NCBI GenBank assembly: GCA_001931875.2
Contig: MSJH02000182.1
Coordinates: 1 to 64,000 of the forward strand
Direction: 5' to 3'
Length of the DNA: 64,000 nucleotides
DNA from: Byssochlamys sp. IMV 00236
Taxonomy: Eukaryota > Ascomycota > Eurotiomycetes > Eurotiales > Thermoascaceae
The position numbers were made by a program, and so were the translations under genes. Positions 28,709 through 39,312 of this stretch are shown here, piece after piece. The first letter of the stretch is position 1. Each line of letters opens with the position of its first letter. The notes beneath the pieces were generated by a model. It was not told the origin of the DNA and did no database searches. It saw only the letters and a list, made by a program, of their open reading frames with translations.

Positions 28709-29375
28709 TTTATATATAATTTAAAAGAAAAAAAAAAAAAGATACTGAAAAAATTGTTACTGTTTTCTATGAAAAAAAAAAGGTGGCTGAGATCAAGCTT
28801 TGAATTGAGATTGAAATAACAAGAGATGATTTGTCCGTTTCTGTACCTTGACTTTGTTCCCAAAATGACATTAATATATATGGTCAAATAAATAGGAAGA
28901 GTATTTGCGTTTAGGTGCATTAAAGCGCATAATGACTTTTTGGAGTTTCTATTTAGAGTCATATGTATATGAATATATGATTAAAGTCAAATGATTGTCA
29001 TTACTAGCAAAACGTGCTATGTTTAAGCTATGCTGACATTATTCATGCAGCAAAAGAGATGGCCCCAACGCTTTTCTCTGCTGATGAATTTTCATATGAC
29101 TCATGCCTCGATGTAAACACAGTAGGTTCATATTTCTAACTTCCAGGCTATGTTTATGACTTATTTGCGTCCTACAATTTCATAGCTGACGATAATGCTA
29201 TTTGACAATAAGAAGGCTTTCTTTTTTTGCAGCAATACATTGTGACTAAAAGAATAGGAATTGCACTTGAAATGATGATGAAACGATTGCGTTTTTGTTT
29301 ATACCGTGTAACGATTTCTCATAAGTAAACGGACGCGATTTTTGTCTTTTTTCTTTTTCTTTCTTTCTTTATCAA
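28709..29375. promoter_or_regulatory. divergent intergenic region RLP7/ERG4
   Basis: A 667-bp head-to-head spacer. The ERG4 side ends in a CT-rich leader directly before the ATG; the RLP7 side has an AT-rich core with an A run. No gene inside. Confidence 0.5.
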
Positions 29376-30871
29376 ATGGCCGCAAAGAAATCAGTCCCTA
29401 CAGTCAAACAGGAGCTAACGGATCTGGATGTAAAGGTAGATAACCAAATCAATGTTGAATTTAGTGGTCCCATTGGTGTGACTCTGATGATGCTTGGATT
29501 TCCTTCCCTCATGTATTACTTTTGGGTATGTCTTGAATACCATCAAGGACATCTCATCCTTCCAGACGATAGTAATCTTTCAACATGGTTCACGAATGAG
29601 ATCATGGAAAAGATCAAACTAGGTGCATCACCTTCATGGTACGCCTTCAAGGTGTACATGGGATATGTGGCGTTTTCATTTGTTTTGGCTTATATCATGC
29701 CAGGTCCCATTGTTGAAGGATTACCTGTTCCTTCTCTCAAAGGCAATAAGGTAATTCACGCCAATTATAAGAGGTTTTGTACTCAATTGTCTATAGTTAA
29801 AGTATCTCTGTAACGGGCTTTCATCATGGTATCTCACCTTGGTTGTCTCTGCTCTACTTCATGTTACAGGTCTCTTTCGTCTGACAACCATCATCGATCA
29901 TTTTGGTGAATTGATGACTGTAGCTATCCTTTGGGGATTTACCATGTCTACTGTTGTATACGGATGGAGTGTGCTGACAGGCAACACACATCGTATGTCT
30001 GGAAACTTATTGTATGATTACTTCATGGGCGCATGTTTAAATCCTCGTATCGGCCATGTCGATCTCAAAATGTGGGCAGAGATTCGTGTGCCCTGGCCGG
30101 TCCTCTTTTATCTATCACTGTCTTGTTTATTGAAGCAATATGAGACATATGGAACAGTGACTGTACCTATGGCATTTATGGTCTTGGCTCATTTTCTGTA
30201 TGTGAATGCGTGTCAAAAGGGAGAGGAATGTATACCAGTTTCATGGGATATATTTTATGAAAAGGATGGTAATTGAGAAGATCATTACATATTAAAAAGA
30301 TGACTAAAACACACACACTTTAGGTTTCATGCTCATTTTCTGGAACATGGCAGGTGTTCCATTCACTTATTGCTACTCTTCTATTTACCTAATGAAATAT
30401 CAACTCAGCACAGGGCACCCCATCACTCATTCCATTCCATACACAATCTTTATCTATTTACTCTTGCTGACTGGCTATTACGTCTTTGACACAGGTAACT
30501 CACAAAAGAATCGTTTCAGAATGGAGCAGCATGGTACCCTTATCAAACGAAACGCGTTCCCTCAACTTCCTTGGGGCTATTTAAAGAACCCAACGTATAT
30601 CAAAACCGAGCATGGTAACCTCTTGCTGACCTCAGGCTGGTGGGGACTGGCTCGAAAGCCACATTATACGGCCGATCTGATGATGTCTCTTTCCTGGGGT
30701 CTGATCACAGGCTTTAGCTCTTTTCTGCCTTATTTTTATTTTACCTTCTTCTTGTGTGTCCTAACTCATAGAGCTAGACGTGATATGGAACGATGTGCAA
30801 ACAAGTATGGGAAAGATTGGGAGAGATATTGTGAACGTGTGCCGTACATTTTTATTCCATATGTGTATTAG
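29376..30871 (+). CDS. ERG4: delta(24(28))-sterol reductase (Erg4)
   Basis: Last step of ergosterol synthesis, NADPH reduction of the C24(28) bond, in the ER membrane. Three exons (29376-29750, 29797-30268, 30324-30871) join in phase to 464 residues (yeast 473). Seen: multiple membrane spans, GNTHRMSGNLLYDYFMG, NPRIG, WDIFYEKDGFMLIFWN, MAGVPFTYCYSSIYL, FDTGNSQKNRF, GWWGLARKPHYTADL and the C-terminal YGKDWERYCERVPYIFIPY. The EKDGFML and ARKPHYTADL blocks distinguish Erg4 from Erg24 and DHCR7. Confidence 0.95.
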
Positions 30872-31026
30872 AAAACCACACTTTATTTAATAAAAGATAG
30901 AAAAGCTATAAGAGAAATATCTAAAGAGTAAACCAAGGTAGATGAATGAAGCCAAATCTAGACAATGTTGTTGTCACTACACTAGAGTATTGAGTCAATC
31001 ATACATAAGATAGTAAATTAACTTAC

Positions 31027-31776
31027 TTACGCTGTGGCAACGACAGGATTAGCTAGAGGGGTTCTAGTAGCAGCAATAGAGGCCATAGTAGGAGTAGGAA
31101 CGTTGGCATCAAGTCTGTGGTCAAAGAGATGGCCAAGGCCACGGTCATTGTCCCAGTCACCACGACCATCATGGTCTCTTTCGTGATATTCGTCATGGTC
31201 ATGGCCGTAAACTACATGATTTGTTGTTGTCACAGTGTAAAGGAAGTAAACAGTCTTTGTCTTGCGCTCTTTCTTTTTGTCAACCTTATGGTCATTATCA
31301 TCATGCTTATAACCTTCATCATATCCATAATCCTTGTAGTCGTGGTCCTTGTGGCCGTAATCCTTGTAGTCATAATCTTTGTGGTCATAATCCTTGTAGT
31401 CCATATGGTCATAGCCCTTGTGATCATAGCCCTTGTGATCATAGCCCTTGCGGCCATAGCCCTTGTGTTCGTAATAATCCTTGTCCCAGTCTCTGTAGTC
31501 CTTTTCCCAAACTGAGTCCTTTTCCCAGCCTTTATGACCCCAGTGGTCTTCATCTTCTTCATCACAGTCTTCATCATCGTCCTTATCATCGTGATCCCAG
31601 TCATCTTCCCAGTCGTCATCGTCATCATCATCACCACGCTTATGGATCGCTACATGCGATTGAGCACCAGCTAAACCTTGGTTAGCGACTTCTGAGCCTT
31701 GATGGACAAAGGGAACAGCTGATGTGAAGAAGTTCAAGGTAGCGAGAGAAGAGATCAATAGGAGAGAATAACGCAT
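31027..31776 (-). CDS. secreted Asp/His/Tyr-rich low-complexity protein
   Basis: One exon, about 249 residues. Seen: signal peptide MRYSLLLISSLATLNFFTSA; a short propeptide ending in the Kex2-type site HKR; then an acidic block (seven Asp in a row, WEDDWDHDDKDDDEDCDEED) and a repeat zone of GYDHK, DYKD and DYGHKD units (about residues 95-160); a basic DKKKERKTKT segment; TVYFLYTVTTTNHVVYG; a second acidic His/Asp zone; and a hydrophobic Ala/Thr C-terminus. No family recognised. The density of Asp, His and Tyr suggests metal or polycation binding at the cell surface (inference). An unusual amino-acid bias with a good promoter and signal peptide argues for a real, fast-evolving gene. Confidence 0.8.
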   Translation of the reverse strand: MRYSLLLISSLATLNFFTSAVPFVHQGSEVANQGLAGAQSHVAIHKRGDDDDDDDWEDDWDHDDKDDDEDCDEEDEDHWGHKGWEKDSVWEKDYRDWDKDYYEHKGYGRKGYDHKGYDHKGYDHMDYKDYDHKDYDYKDYGHKDHDYKDYGYDEGYKHDDNDHKVDKKKERKTKTVYFLYTVTTTNHVVYGHDHDEYHERDHDGRGDWDNDRGLGHLFDHRLDANVPTPTMASIAATRTPLANPVVATA

Positions 31777-31833
31777 GGTTGATATCAATAAAAAAGAGTA
31801 TAATGTTAGAGAAAGCTGAGAGACGTGGTAGGC

Positions 31834-31839
31834 TTTATA
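31834..31839 (-). promoter_or_regulatory. TATA box of the Asp/His/Tyr-rich protein gene
   Basis: Minus-strand TATAAA 58 bp upstream of the ATG at 31776. Confidence 0.55.
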
Positions 31840-33853
31840 TGTGTATTTGAGTAAAATATGTTGTTTGATTTAAAATTTAAGCGGTTAGAGGAATTTTGGT
31901 CTCTCTCTTTTTCTTTATTTATCTACTATCTTTCTTTCTCTATTTTGATAGGAGTACAGACATGAAAGGATGAGTCGTCATAGCAATAGATGAACTATGG
32001 GCTTGGATTTTTCCTTTATATTAAATGTCACAAGACAAACTTTTTTTTTTTTTTTTTTTTTTTTTTCCATCAAAGGACAAGTCTATCCCCTTTTTACAAC
32101 AATTTCGATTTCCCCTGGTTTCAAGCGTGCGTGCTATGCGCTTGATAAATAAGCTAAATATGCATTTTGTCCCTCATTTGTTATACGAATTGAAAAGAAT
32201 GAGTTACCAGTAAGCAAGAGGTGTCTTCTTTTGACTTTAGACTATCTATATTGACCACATCATTCCCAAACTATTTATCGAGATCAAATCTACGTTTCAT
32301 TCTTTCTATTTTTTGAATTCTATTTCCAACTTGTATTACATTTTAATAGATGGCTCACTTCCCATTTTTAGTCAGGTTAAGACTTGTCTTGATAACACTT
32401 TCACAATGACTTTTGAGAGTATTGAACACAGTCCTTTCGTTTGTTACACGTGATTATTCAAGAGTTGAGATTAAAGTTTACAGAATTACAAAAGAGCTTA
32501 TGTGATACAGGCATGCATCTTACATTGATTGCTGCAAATCAAATTCTAGATTTTTTTAACAAAATACGGGGATTTAATGAATTTGCATGTGCCATCTGTT
32601 ACACTATGTATTCAACGCAGAGTTGCCATGGAACAAATTTGAATGATAATATGTTCGCTACATTCATTGTAAAATAAAGACCAAGCATGATGTTTTATAT
32701 AATAGTGTTATCATTGAACACACGTCATGAATATATATATATATATATATATTTACAGGATAAAGCGTGATTACAAAGCATATCCACTTTCAGTTAAAGA
32801 ACTCGTTGAACTATTTCGATCTTTAACAAATGAGGAGAGCATGTTTGAGGGTGTCATCATAGGAGTCTATTAACCTCGTGTTTGTTTAAGTAACTTGAGA
32901 GCCTTCATTCTGACAAGTACTTCCCAGACATGATGGTCAATTAGATTTTGTGGGCTGAGAATGCCACGCGGTACTGAATGGTACCCCAGAATATGCGAAA
33001 ATGGTTGAGGTAGTACGTGGTCATATAGTTGATGTTCCAATGGCTGAAGAGAGGGTCGTCTAGTGTGACAAGCTTGAATGGATTTTACCTAAAGTCTATA
33101 TATACTCTTTGTAATAAAGACTACGTCATTTGTGTATAAGGGAAAGTCTATCTGTGCTGCAGGGTCGATTGGATGCATTTCTCTCTTTCTCTTTCTTTTT
33201 AGTGAAAAAACAGGCTTACGTGACTCATACATTCAAGGCACATCTCGTGAAACACGGAGAATAAAGAAAGAAAATAACCCTGCACTTTATCAATATGCCG
33301 GTCATACTGATCCAGAATTTCAATCTCTCTCTCTCCTTCTCTCTCTTTTACACAATCAGGTTAATAGTGAGTAGAACAAGCAATAATGTCTTGATAATAA
33401 GCCTATCCATCATGACCAATCAGAAGAATCGACATATTGGATACTGTGAATAGTTTGATACTAGTATTTACTAAAAAAAAAAAAAAAAGATCCCAGTTCC
33501 CAGTTATTCCTGCTTTTGCGTCCCGTCATACGCACAAGGCTTCATGGACTATTATTGATCGCGTGTTGTTGTCCATTTCCTATTTCTATCACGCTTAGTT
33601 ATGGCACTAATTATGATACTACCGAAGCGATAAGAAAGAAAATGAATTGAAAATAGTATAGGCCATTTTCTTAAACAGAAGGCAATGAGGTCAATGGTCA
33701 AAACAAAGCAAGTGGAGAGTGTACATAGAACAATTGTAAGTGACAACGGTCCAGCCCGGGGAATAAAATGATAATCAAGCGAAAAAAAGAGAGAGGAGAC
33801 AAGTTCCGACATATGATTACAATTATCTATTTTATTTTTAGGTCTTTTTTAAT

Positions 33854-33856
<3 letters not shown>
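31840..33856. other. 2-kb region with decayed coding fragments
   Basis: No intact gene. Contains a 26-T run (32041-32066), an AT microsatellite (about 32731-32752) followed by TTTACAG, then a frame reading KRDYKAYPLSVKELVELF (32763 on) that stops at 32873. Further on is a frame NGTPEYAKMVEVVRGHIVDV (about 32980-33063) that also stops, and TGLRDSYIQGTSRETRRIK (33203 on). These look like coding pieces in different frames and may be remnants of one or more lost genes; no family assigned. Confidence 0.4.
32041..32066. repeat. poly-T tract (26 T)
   Basis: Uninterrupted 26-base T run; no gene starts just after it. It may be a retroposition poly-A tail on the opposite strand or simply a homopolymer. 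Confidence 0.9.

Positions 33857-33884
<28 letters not shown>
33857..33884. promoter_or_regulatory. poly-T tract (28 T) in front of GUT2
   Basis: A 28-base T run ends 20 bp before the GUT2 start codon at 33905. It would lie in the 5' leader or mark the nucleosome-free start region. Confidence 0.6.
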
Positions 33885-33904
33885 CTTTTTATAAAAAATA
33901 ATAC

Positions 33905-36059
33905 ATGTTTAAACAATTTACCAAGACACAAAAAGCGCTTTCAGTGGCCACGGCTACCGTAGCTGCTACTAGTTTCGCATATTACATGAATGAAAAGCAG
34001 TATAGAAAGAATATCTATCATTCTACTGTCCAATTACAAGAAGCAAAGGCTTCTAGTCTACCCAGTTTACTCGTTAGAAACAAAGCATTTGCCGAAGCAC
34101 TCGATCAAAAACAAGGTGGTCATGATTTTTGGCACTCTCCTTCTCGTGAAGAGATGATCAAACGATTAAAACAAAAAGAGGAATATGATCTACTTGTTGT
34201 GGGTGGTGGCGCTACGGGTGCTGGTGTTGCTGTTGATGCCGCTACACGTGGATTAAAAGTCGCCTTGGTAGAGCGTGATGATTTTGCTTCAGGTAACATT
34301 ATCTTGTCATCTTTTCGTGCTTATCTCCAACTGTTTATCGGTAGGTACTTCTTCAAGATCAACAAAACTTGTTCATGGTGGTGTCCGTTATCTTCAAAAG
34401 GCTATCATGGAATTAGATTATGAACAATACAAGTTGGTCTGTGAAGCACTTCACGAACGAAAAATCTTTTTGGATATCGCACCTCATCTCTCGGATCAAT
34501 TACCTATTATGCTTCCCGTTTATAAGTAAGTTTTTAGCGCCCTGCTAATTTTTTTTTGGTCTTCGGGAAATACGAGTTGTGCTGACATAATTATTATTCC
34601 AGGTGGTGGCAGATACCTTATTATTGGGTGGGATGTAAACTGTATGACGCATTTGCTGGACGTGAAGCATTAGAAAGCAGCTACTTCTTGACGCGCTCAA
34701 AGGCTCTGGAAGCTTTTCCTATGCTTAGAAAGGATGAACTTGTAGGTGCTCTTGTTTATTATGATGGTAAATACATTACATCCATATACGTCAAGTATAG
34801 CGGAGATTTAAATTTTTGTACTTAGGTCAACACAATGATGCAAGAATGAACGTTGCATTGGCTATGACAGCTGCTTGCTATGGTGCCACAGTCGCCAACC
34901 ACTGTGAAGTTGTCAATTTGACAAAGGACGAAAGCGGTTTCGTCAATGGTGCTATTTTAAGAGATAACTTGAATGGTGATGAGTGGACAGTAAAGGCAAA
35001 GGGTGTCATCAACGCAACTGGCCCATTTTCTGATAATCTTCGAAAGATGGATAATCCTCAAGACATGGACATTGTCGCTCCTTCAGCTGGTGTACACATC
35101 ATTCTTCCCAACTACTACAGTCCAAGAAACATGGGCTTGTTAGATCCTGCTACAAGTGACGGTCGTGTCATTTTCTTCTTACCCTGGCAAGGCAACACTA
35201 TCGCCGGTACAACAGACTCTCCTACTGAAGTAACTCAAAACCCTATGCCTAAGGAAGATGAAATTAATTGGATCTTGGATGAAGTCTCTCATTACTTGAG
35301 TGCAGGTACGTGTGTAGTTGAGAAAGAGAAAGAACAAGGTCCTTAATGCAATGATGTACAGATGTCAAGGTGCGTCGTAGCGATGTCCTTGCTGCCTGGT
35401 CAGGTATCCGTCCTCTGGTCCGTGATCCAGGAGCCAAAAACACCGAATCTCTTGTCCGTAACCATATGATTAATGTCAGTGAAAACAAATTACTCACTAT
35501 CGCCGGTGGTAAGTGGACAACCTATCGTGCAATGGCTGAGGAAACCGTCGATCGTGCGATCCAAGTTTATGGCTTGAAGCCCAAAAAGACATGTCAGACT
35601 GAGGATACCATGTTAATCGGCGCTGAAGGATACACCAACATCATGTTTATTCGTCTTGTTCAAGAATTTGGTATGGATACCGAAGTTGCTCAGCACTTGG
35701 CTCGTAGCTACGGTAACAGATCTTTCAAGGTTGCTGAGATTGATGATCCTACCAACGCCATGTGGCCCAAATACGGTAAGCGTATTTCACCCAACTACCC
35801 TTACATCGAAGCAGAAGTTCGCTACACCGTTCGTCAAGAACAAGCCTGTACAGCTGTTGACGTCTTGGCACGTCGTACCCGTCTTGCCTTCTTAAACGCT
35901 GAAGCTGCCTTACAAGCTCTTCCCCGTGTTGTTGACATTATGGCAGAGGAATTAAAGTGGGATGATAAGCGCAAGAAGGAGGAAATCACAAAGGCTACTA
36001 TTTTCCTTCATACTATGGGTCTCGCCAATGATAAAGTAGATCAACCTTCAGGAAACTAA
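33905..36059 (+). CDS. GUT2: mitochondrial FAD-dependent glycerol-3-phosphate dehydrogenase
   Basis: Oxidises glycerol-3-phosphate to DHAP and passes electrons to ubiquinone on the inner mitochondrial membrane. Five exons (33905-34292, 34345-34525, 34603-34766, 34826-35305, 35362-36059) join in phase to 636 residues. Seen: basic N-terminal targeting segment with an Ala-rich span (SVATATVAATSFAYY), FAD-binding DLLVVGGGATGAGVA, TSSRSTKLVHGGVRYL, INATGPFSDNLR, GTTDSPTEV, WSGIRPLV and GGKWTTYRAMAEETVD, plus the C-terminal helical DAO_C region. Uses glycerol as carbon source and completes the G3P shuttle. Confidence 0.96.
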
Positions 36060-36400
36060 AATATAAATGTATGTGTGTGCGTGTGTGTGTTTGTGTGTAT
36101 AAAGACGATAATGTTTAGATGCCGTTTTTTCTTTCTTTTTGCAATAAATCTTGTAATATTTTTTTCCATCAATAGCCAACCTTCACATTGACACACTAAA
36201 AAGAAGGGATTAAAAGGGTGCGTGACCTATAAACCAGTGTAACATCGTTAATCTAATCTAATATTAGAATCACTAGGTGACATATTCTGACAGGGGGGCA
36301 CACATGTCTAATGACACCAAGTACGACATTTCCACAAAAAAGAGCCCACTTTATTTAAATTGTGATACAAGCTTCAGAAAGATAAAGTACTACAAGTTTA
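36060..36400. other. GUT2 3' flank
   Basis: About 340 bp with a TG/GT microsatellite (about 36069-36095) after the stop codon. No gene seen. Confidence 0.5.
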
Positions 36401-36790
36401 TTACTTTTCAAGTTTTTGCACAGCAATACGACAGGAATAAACAGAGAATTTTATATCGTCTTTTAAGCACTGTTCAGGTTCTTTCAGGTATTGGGTACAT
36501 TCCTCTGCTGTCTCAAGTCCCATAATTGATTTGGCTACAGGTAGAATACTCCTACCAAGTTCAAAATAATCATACTTGATCTTTTCAGTCGTGCTTTGGT
36601 TGACATGGCCTGTCATTCGATTAGAAATTATTCAATGATGCTTTTAGTGTACAAACCTCCGCTAAAGCTTCCGGTAACTACTCTAAACACTTCAACATTA
36701 TCATTCTCCAAAACCAGATCCTTTAATTTCGAAGCTATCTCTGGATCTTGGCCTCTTGCTTGACAGGCTGTATGGACTACCGTAAGCGCT
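36401..36790 (-). pseudogene. possible gene or 3' gene fragment, unidentified
   Basis: Two frames joined by a plausible intron (about 36609-36656; donor GTTTGT, acceptor TGACAG) read HTACQARGQDPEIASKLKD ... RVVTGSFSGGHVNQSTTEK ... YLKEPEQCLKDDIKFSV ... AVQKLEK stop. The composition looks like real protein. Upstream, candidate exons (for example EPSFYSKIGRYIK at about 36800-36840) cannot be joined in phase, so this is either the tail of a decayed gene or a gene with an exon I cannot place. No family recognised. Confidence 0.35.
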
Positions 36791-37770
36791 ATTTTAAATA
36801 CTTACTTGATGTACCTTCCTATTTTGCTGTAAAATGAAGGCTCTACTTTTCATGCAATTCATGATCCTTATAAACCATTAAGAAGCGGACAATAGGTAAG
36901 AGTTTCATAGAAATGCTCTTTTCTTGATAGATAGAGTCACGATATAATCTAGATTAAAAACTAGTAGCAAGATTAAAGATGGCAAGATGGTAAAAACAAA
37001 AGAAACGCCATTTTCTGAAACAGATACAAGTATTGTATGATTATAATGCTTAACTTGACAGCAGGCTTACAATAGAAGTCTTTCAAGTGAATATACGGTC
37101 TGATATATAAAATAAGGGTTGCTACGTTTTCTCGAATACTATATATGGGATATACGATCATATTACAAGGAGAAGCTTCCAGTTTTAAGACAGTACAGGC
37201 TAAACTGCATCTTTTGATTGAGAAGTATGGCAAATTAAGCTTCCAATCCGACTCCTATACATCTTTAGATATCAGTTGTGGCTCTTTTTTTTTTTTAGAT
37301 AAAGGCGAAAGTATTTCCTGAATGATCAGATAAGGGGTATCCTGCATTAATACTCAAAAGATTAAAGTTATCAATTGTATAAAGTAGTATCAGAGGTATA
37401 TATTCCCAGAATTGCGGTTGGAAATGAAAATGAATATAAGGAGGAGTCGAACATAAGGAGGGAGCAAAGGGAAAATGAAGAAATAGACAAAGAGAGAGAG
37501 AGAGAGAGAGTATGAGACAATGATTGGGGCCTTTAATAAAAGATAACGTACTGCTTATACAGATAGCAAATTCTAGGCTCATCGTACAAAAAGAGAGATA
37601 TAATATTGATTTATATAAGCAAGATCGAGGAACAAAGATGGAAGTAAAGAAAAAGGGAGCAAGTAAATCTCAGGGAGACTTGAAACATTACATTTTTATA
37701 TAAAACGATACCAAGTAAACATGCTATTTCCTTCTTTCTTTCAAGAAATTTGTATTTTTAACTTAGACTT
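36791..37770. other. intergenic region upstream of chitin deacetylase
   Basis: About 980 bp, AT-rich, with a (GA)n run at about 37492-37510. Carries the chitin deacetylase promoter. No further gene supported. Confidence 0.5.
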
Positions 37771-39228
37771 ATGGTGCAGATTGACTATTTAAAAAGCTGC
37801 GTTGTTACTATTATCTTGTTATTTACTGTATCAAATGCTTTGCCAGTAAACAGTGGCCCAGAGTATTCGCTCAAGAAAGGTAAAGCGTCTCAGCACAGGC
37901 ATAGAAAGGCGACCACTACGACGACAACAACAATAACAAGAAAAAACACGGCAATCACAGGATTGACGTCTCATACTACAACGAAAACAAGTGTTAAAGT
38001 GACAGCAACAACAACATCAACGACTACTACAGAATCGAAAACTTCTGCCAGAGCTTTGACAAGCACTACTACTACCACTACTGCTTCTACAGCAAAGACA
38101 ACACCTCCATCAAAGACATGGACCGGTATCTTTCCTACTTCATCTCCAACCTACTATCCCGATTTCCCATTTAGCGGTGTTGCAGAACAAGTTCCCGTAC
38201 CGACAGGCCCTCTTGCTAGAGTAGCGTTAAACGTAAAGCCATACCCAAAGCTATACACGACAGCTGATATCACTCATCCAGAGATAAAAGCAGTCATTGA
38301 CTCAATCGATTGGAATTATGTGCCCAATATCCCTGTTCGATCCCCTGACGGCGGTGATAACTACGACTACAACAAAGATCCAGATTGCTGGTGGTCACAA
38401 ACAGAATGCACGACGCCCAAAGTATCTTATCTTCCGAAAGATGTTTCTTACTGTACGAATCCAGGCGATTTCGGTTTGGTATGTTCAAGAAGAAAACCCT
38501 TTCACTGGTTGATTAATGCTCATCTAAATAGACATACGATGATGGCCCATTGAACCCAACAGTTGAAGATGACCCTTGGGCAGAACCACGTCTTTATGAC
38601 TTTCTTGCACAGCAAGACCAAAAGGCCACTTTATTTTGTACGTATACGAATTTCATGAAATGTAAATAGCTCTAATTCGTAAATGACAGTTGTCGGATCC
38701 AATGTTGTTGCTTTTCCTCAAGCAGCCAAGCGCGCGCTTCAAGCTGGCCATACAATCTGTGCTCATACCTGGTCTCATCCCCAGATGACAACCGTCTCAA
38801 ATGAAGTAGTCGTTGCTGAGCTTTACTGGAATATACGAGCCATCAAGGAAGCAACTGGTGTGACAACCCGTTGTTGGAGACCTCCATTTGGTGATGTAGA
38901 TGACCGCGTACGTGCTATTGCTCATCAGATGGGCTTATCAACTATTATATGGGACAGTGACTCGTTTGATTGGAAGTTACCTTCATCAGCTAATGGTTAT
39001 GCTGGTACCTATAATGACAGCACCGTAGACGGTTTCTTTCAAGGTTGGATAGATAAGCGAAAGAACGGACAAGATACTAAAAGGGGACATATTGTACTGG
39101 AGCATGAAACGAGCGATATGACCATTAAGGTGACTGAGCGTTGGTTACCTCAACTAAAGCAAGTCTTTGACGTCAAGAGAGTGCATGACTGTGCTCCACA
39201 GCTCCCTAGTCCTTATTGGGAATCATAA
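37771..39228 (+). CDS. chitin deacetylase (CE4), secreted, Thr-rich linker
   Basis: Converts chitin to chitosan, a major wall polymer of Mucorales. Three exons (37771-38478, 38532-38637, 38690-39228) join in phase to 450 residues. Seen: signal peptide ending near SNALP; Thr/Lys/Ser-rich linker (about residues 45-115), probably O-glycosylated; then the CE4 NodB domain with motif 1 TYDDGP, motif 2 HTWSH (metal-binding His pair), motif 3 RPPFGDVDDR, motif 4 DSDSFDW and motif 5 LEHE. All catalytic and metal residues are present. No GPI-like hydrophobic tail, so probably secreted or periplasmic. The first intron splits just before TYDDGP. Confidence 0.94.
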
Positions 39229-39312
39229 CCACTTTGAATAAACTTGAAATTCCGCTCTATTTGACTTCACGTCAATTTTTTTTATTTTATTTTTTTTCTT
39301 GCAAGCATAAAG

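Noticed and set aside
29376..30871. Delta14-sterol reductase (ERG24) or DHCR7
   Set aside because: EKDGFMLIFWN and ARKPHYTADL blocks and the overall match follow Erg4.
31117..31685. Plus-strand His/Ser-rich and hydrophobic frames
   Set aside because: They are antisense images of the Asp/His/Tyr-rich gene; the minus strand has the signal peptide and TATA box.
32940..33070. Phosphofructokinase fragment
   Set aside because: NGTPEYAKMVEVVRGHIVDV has a loose resemblance to a PFK stretch, but neighbouring translated segments do not fit and no catalytic motif is present.
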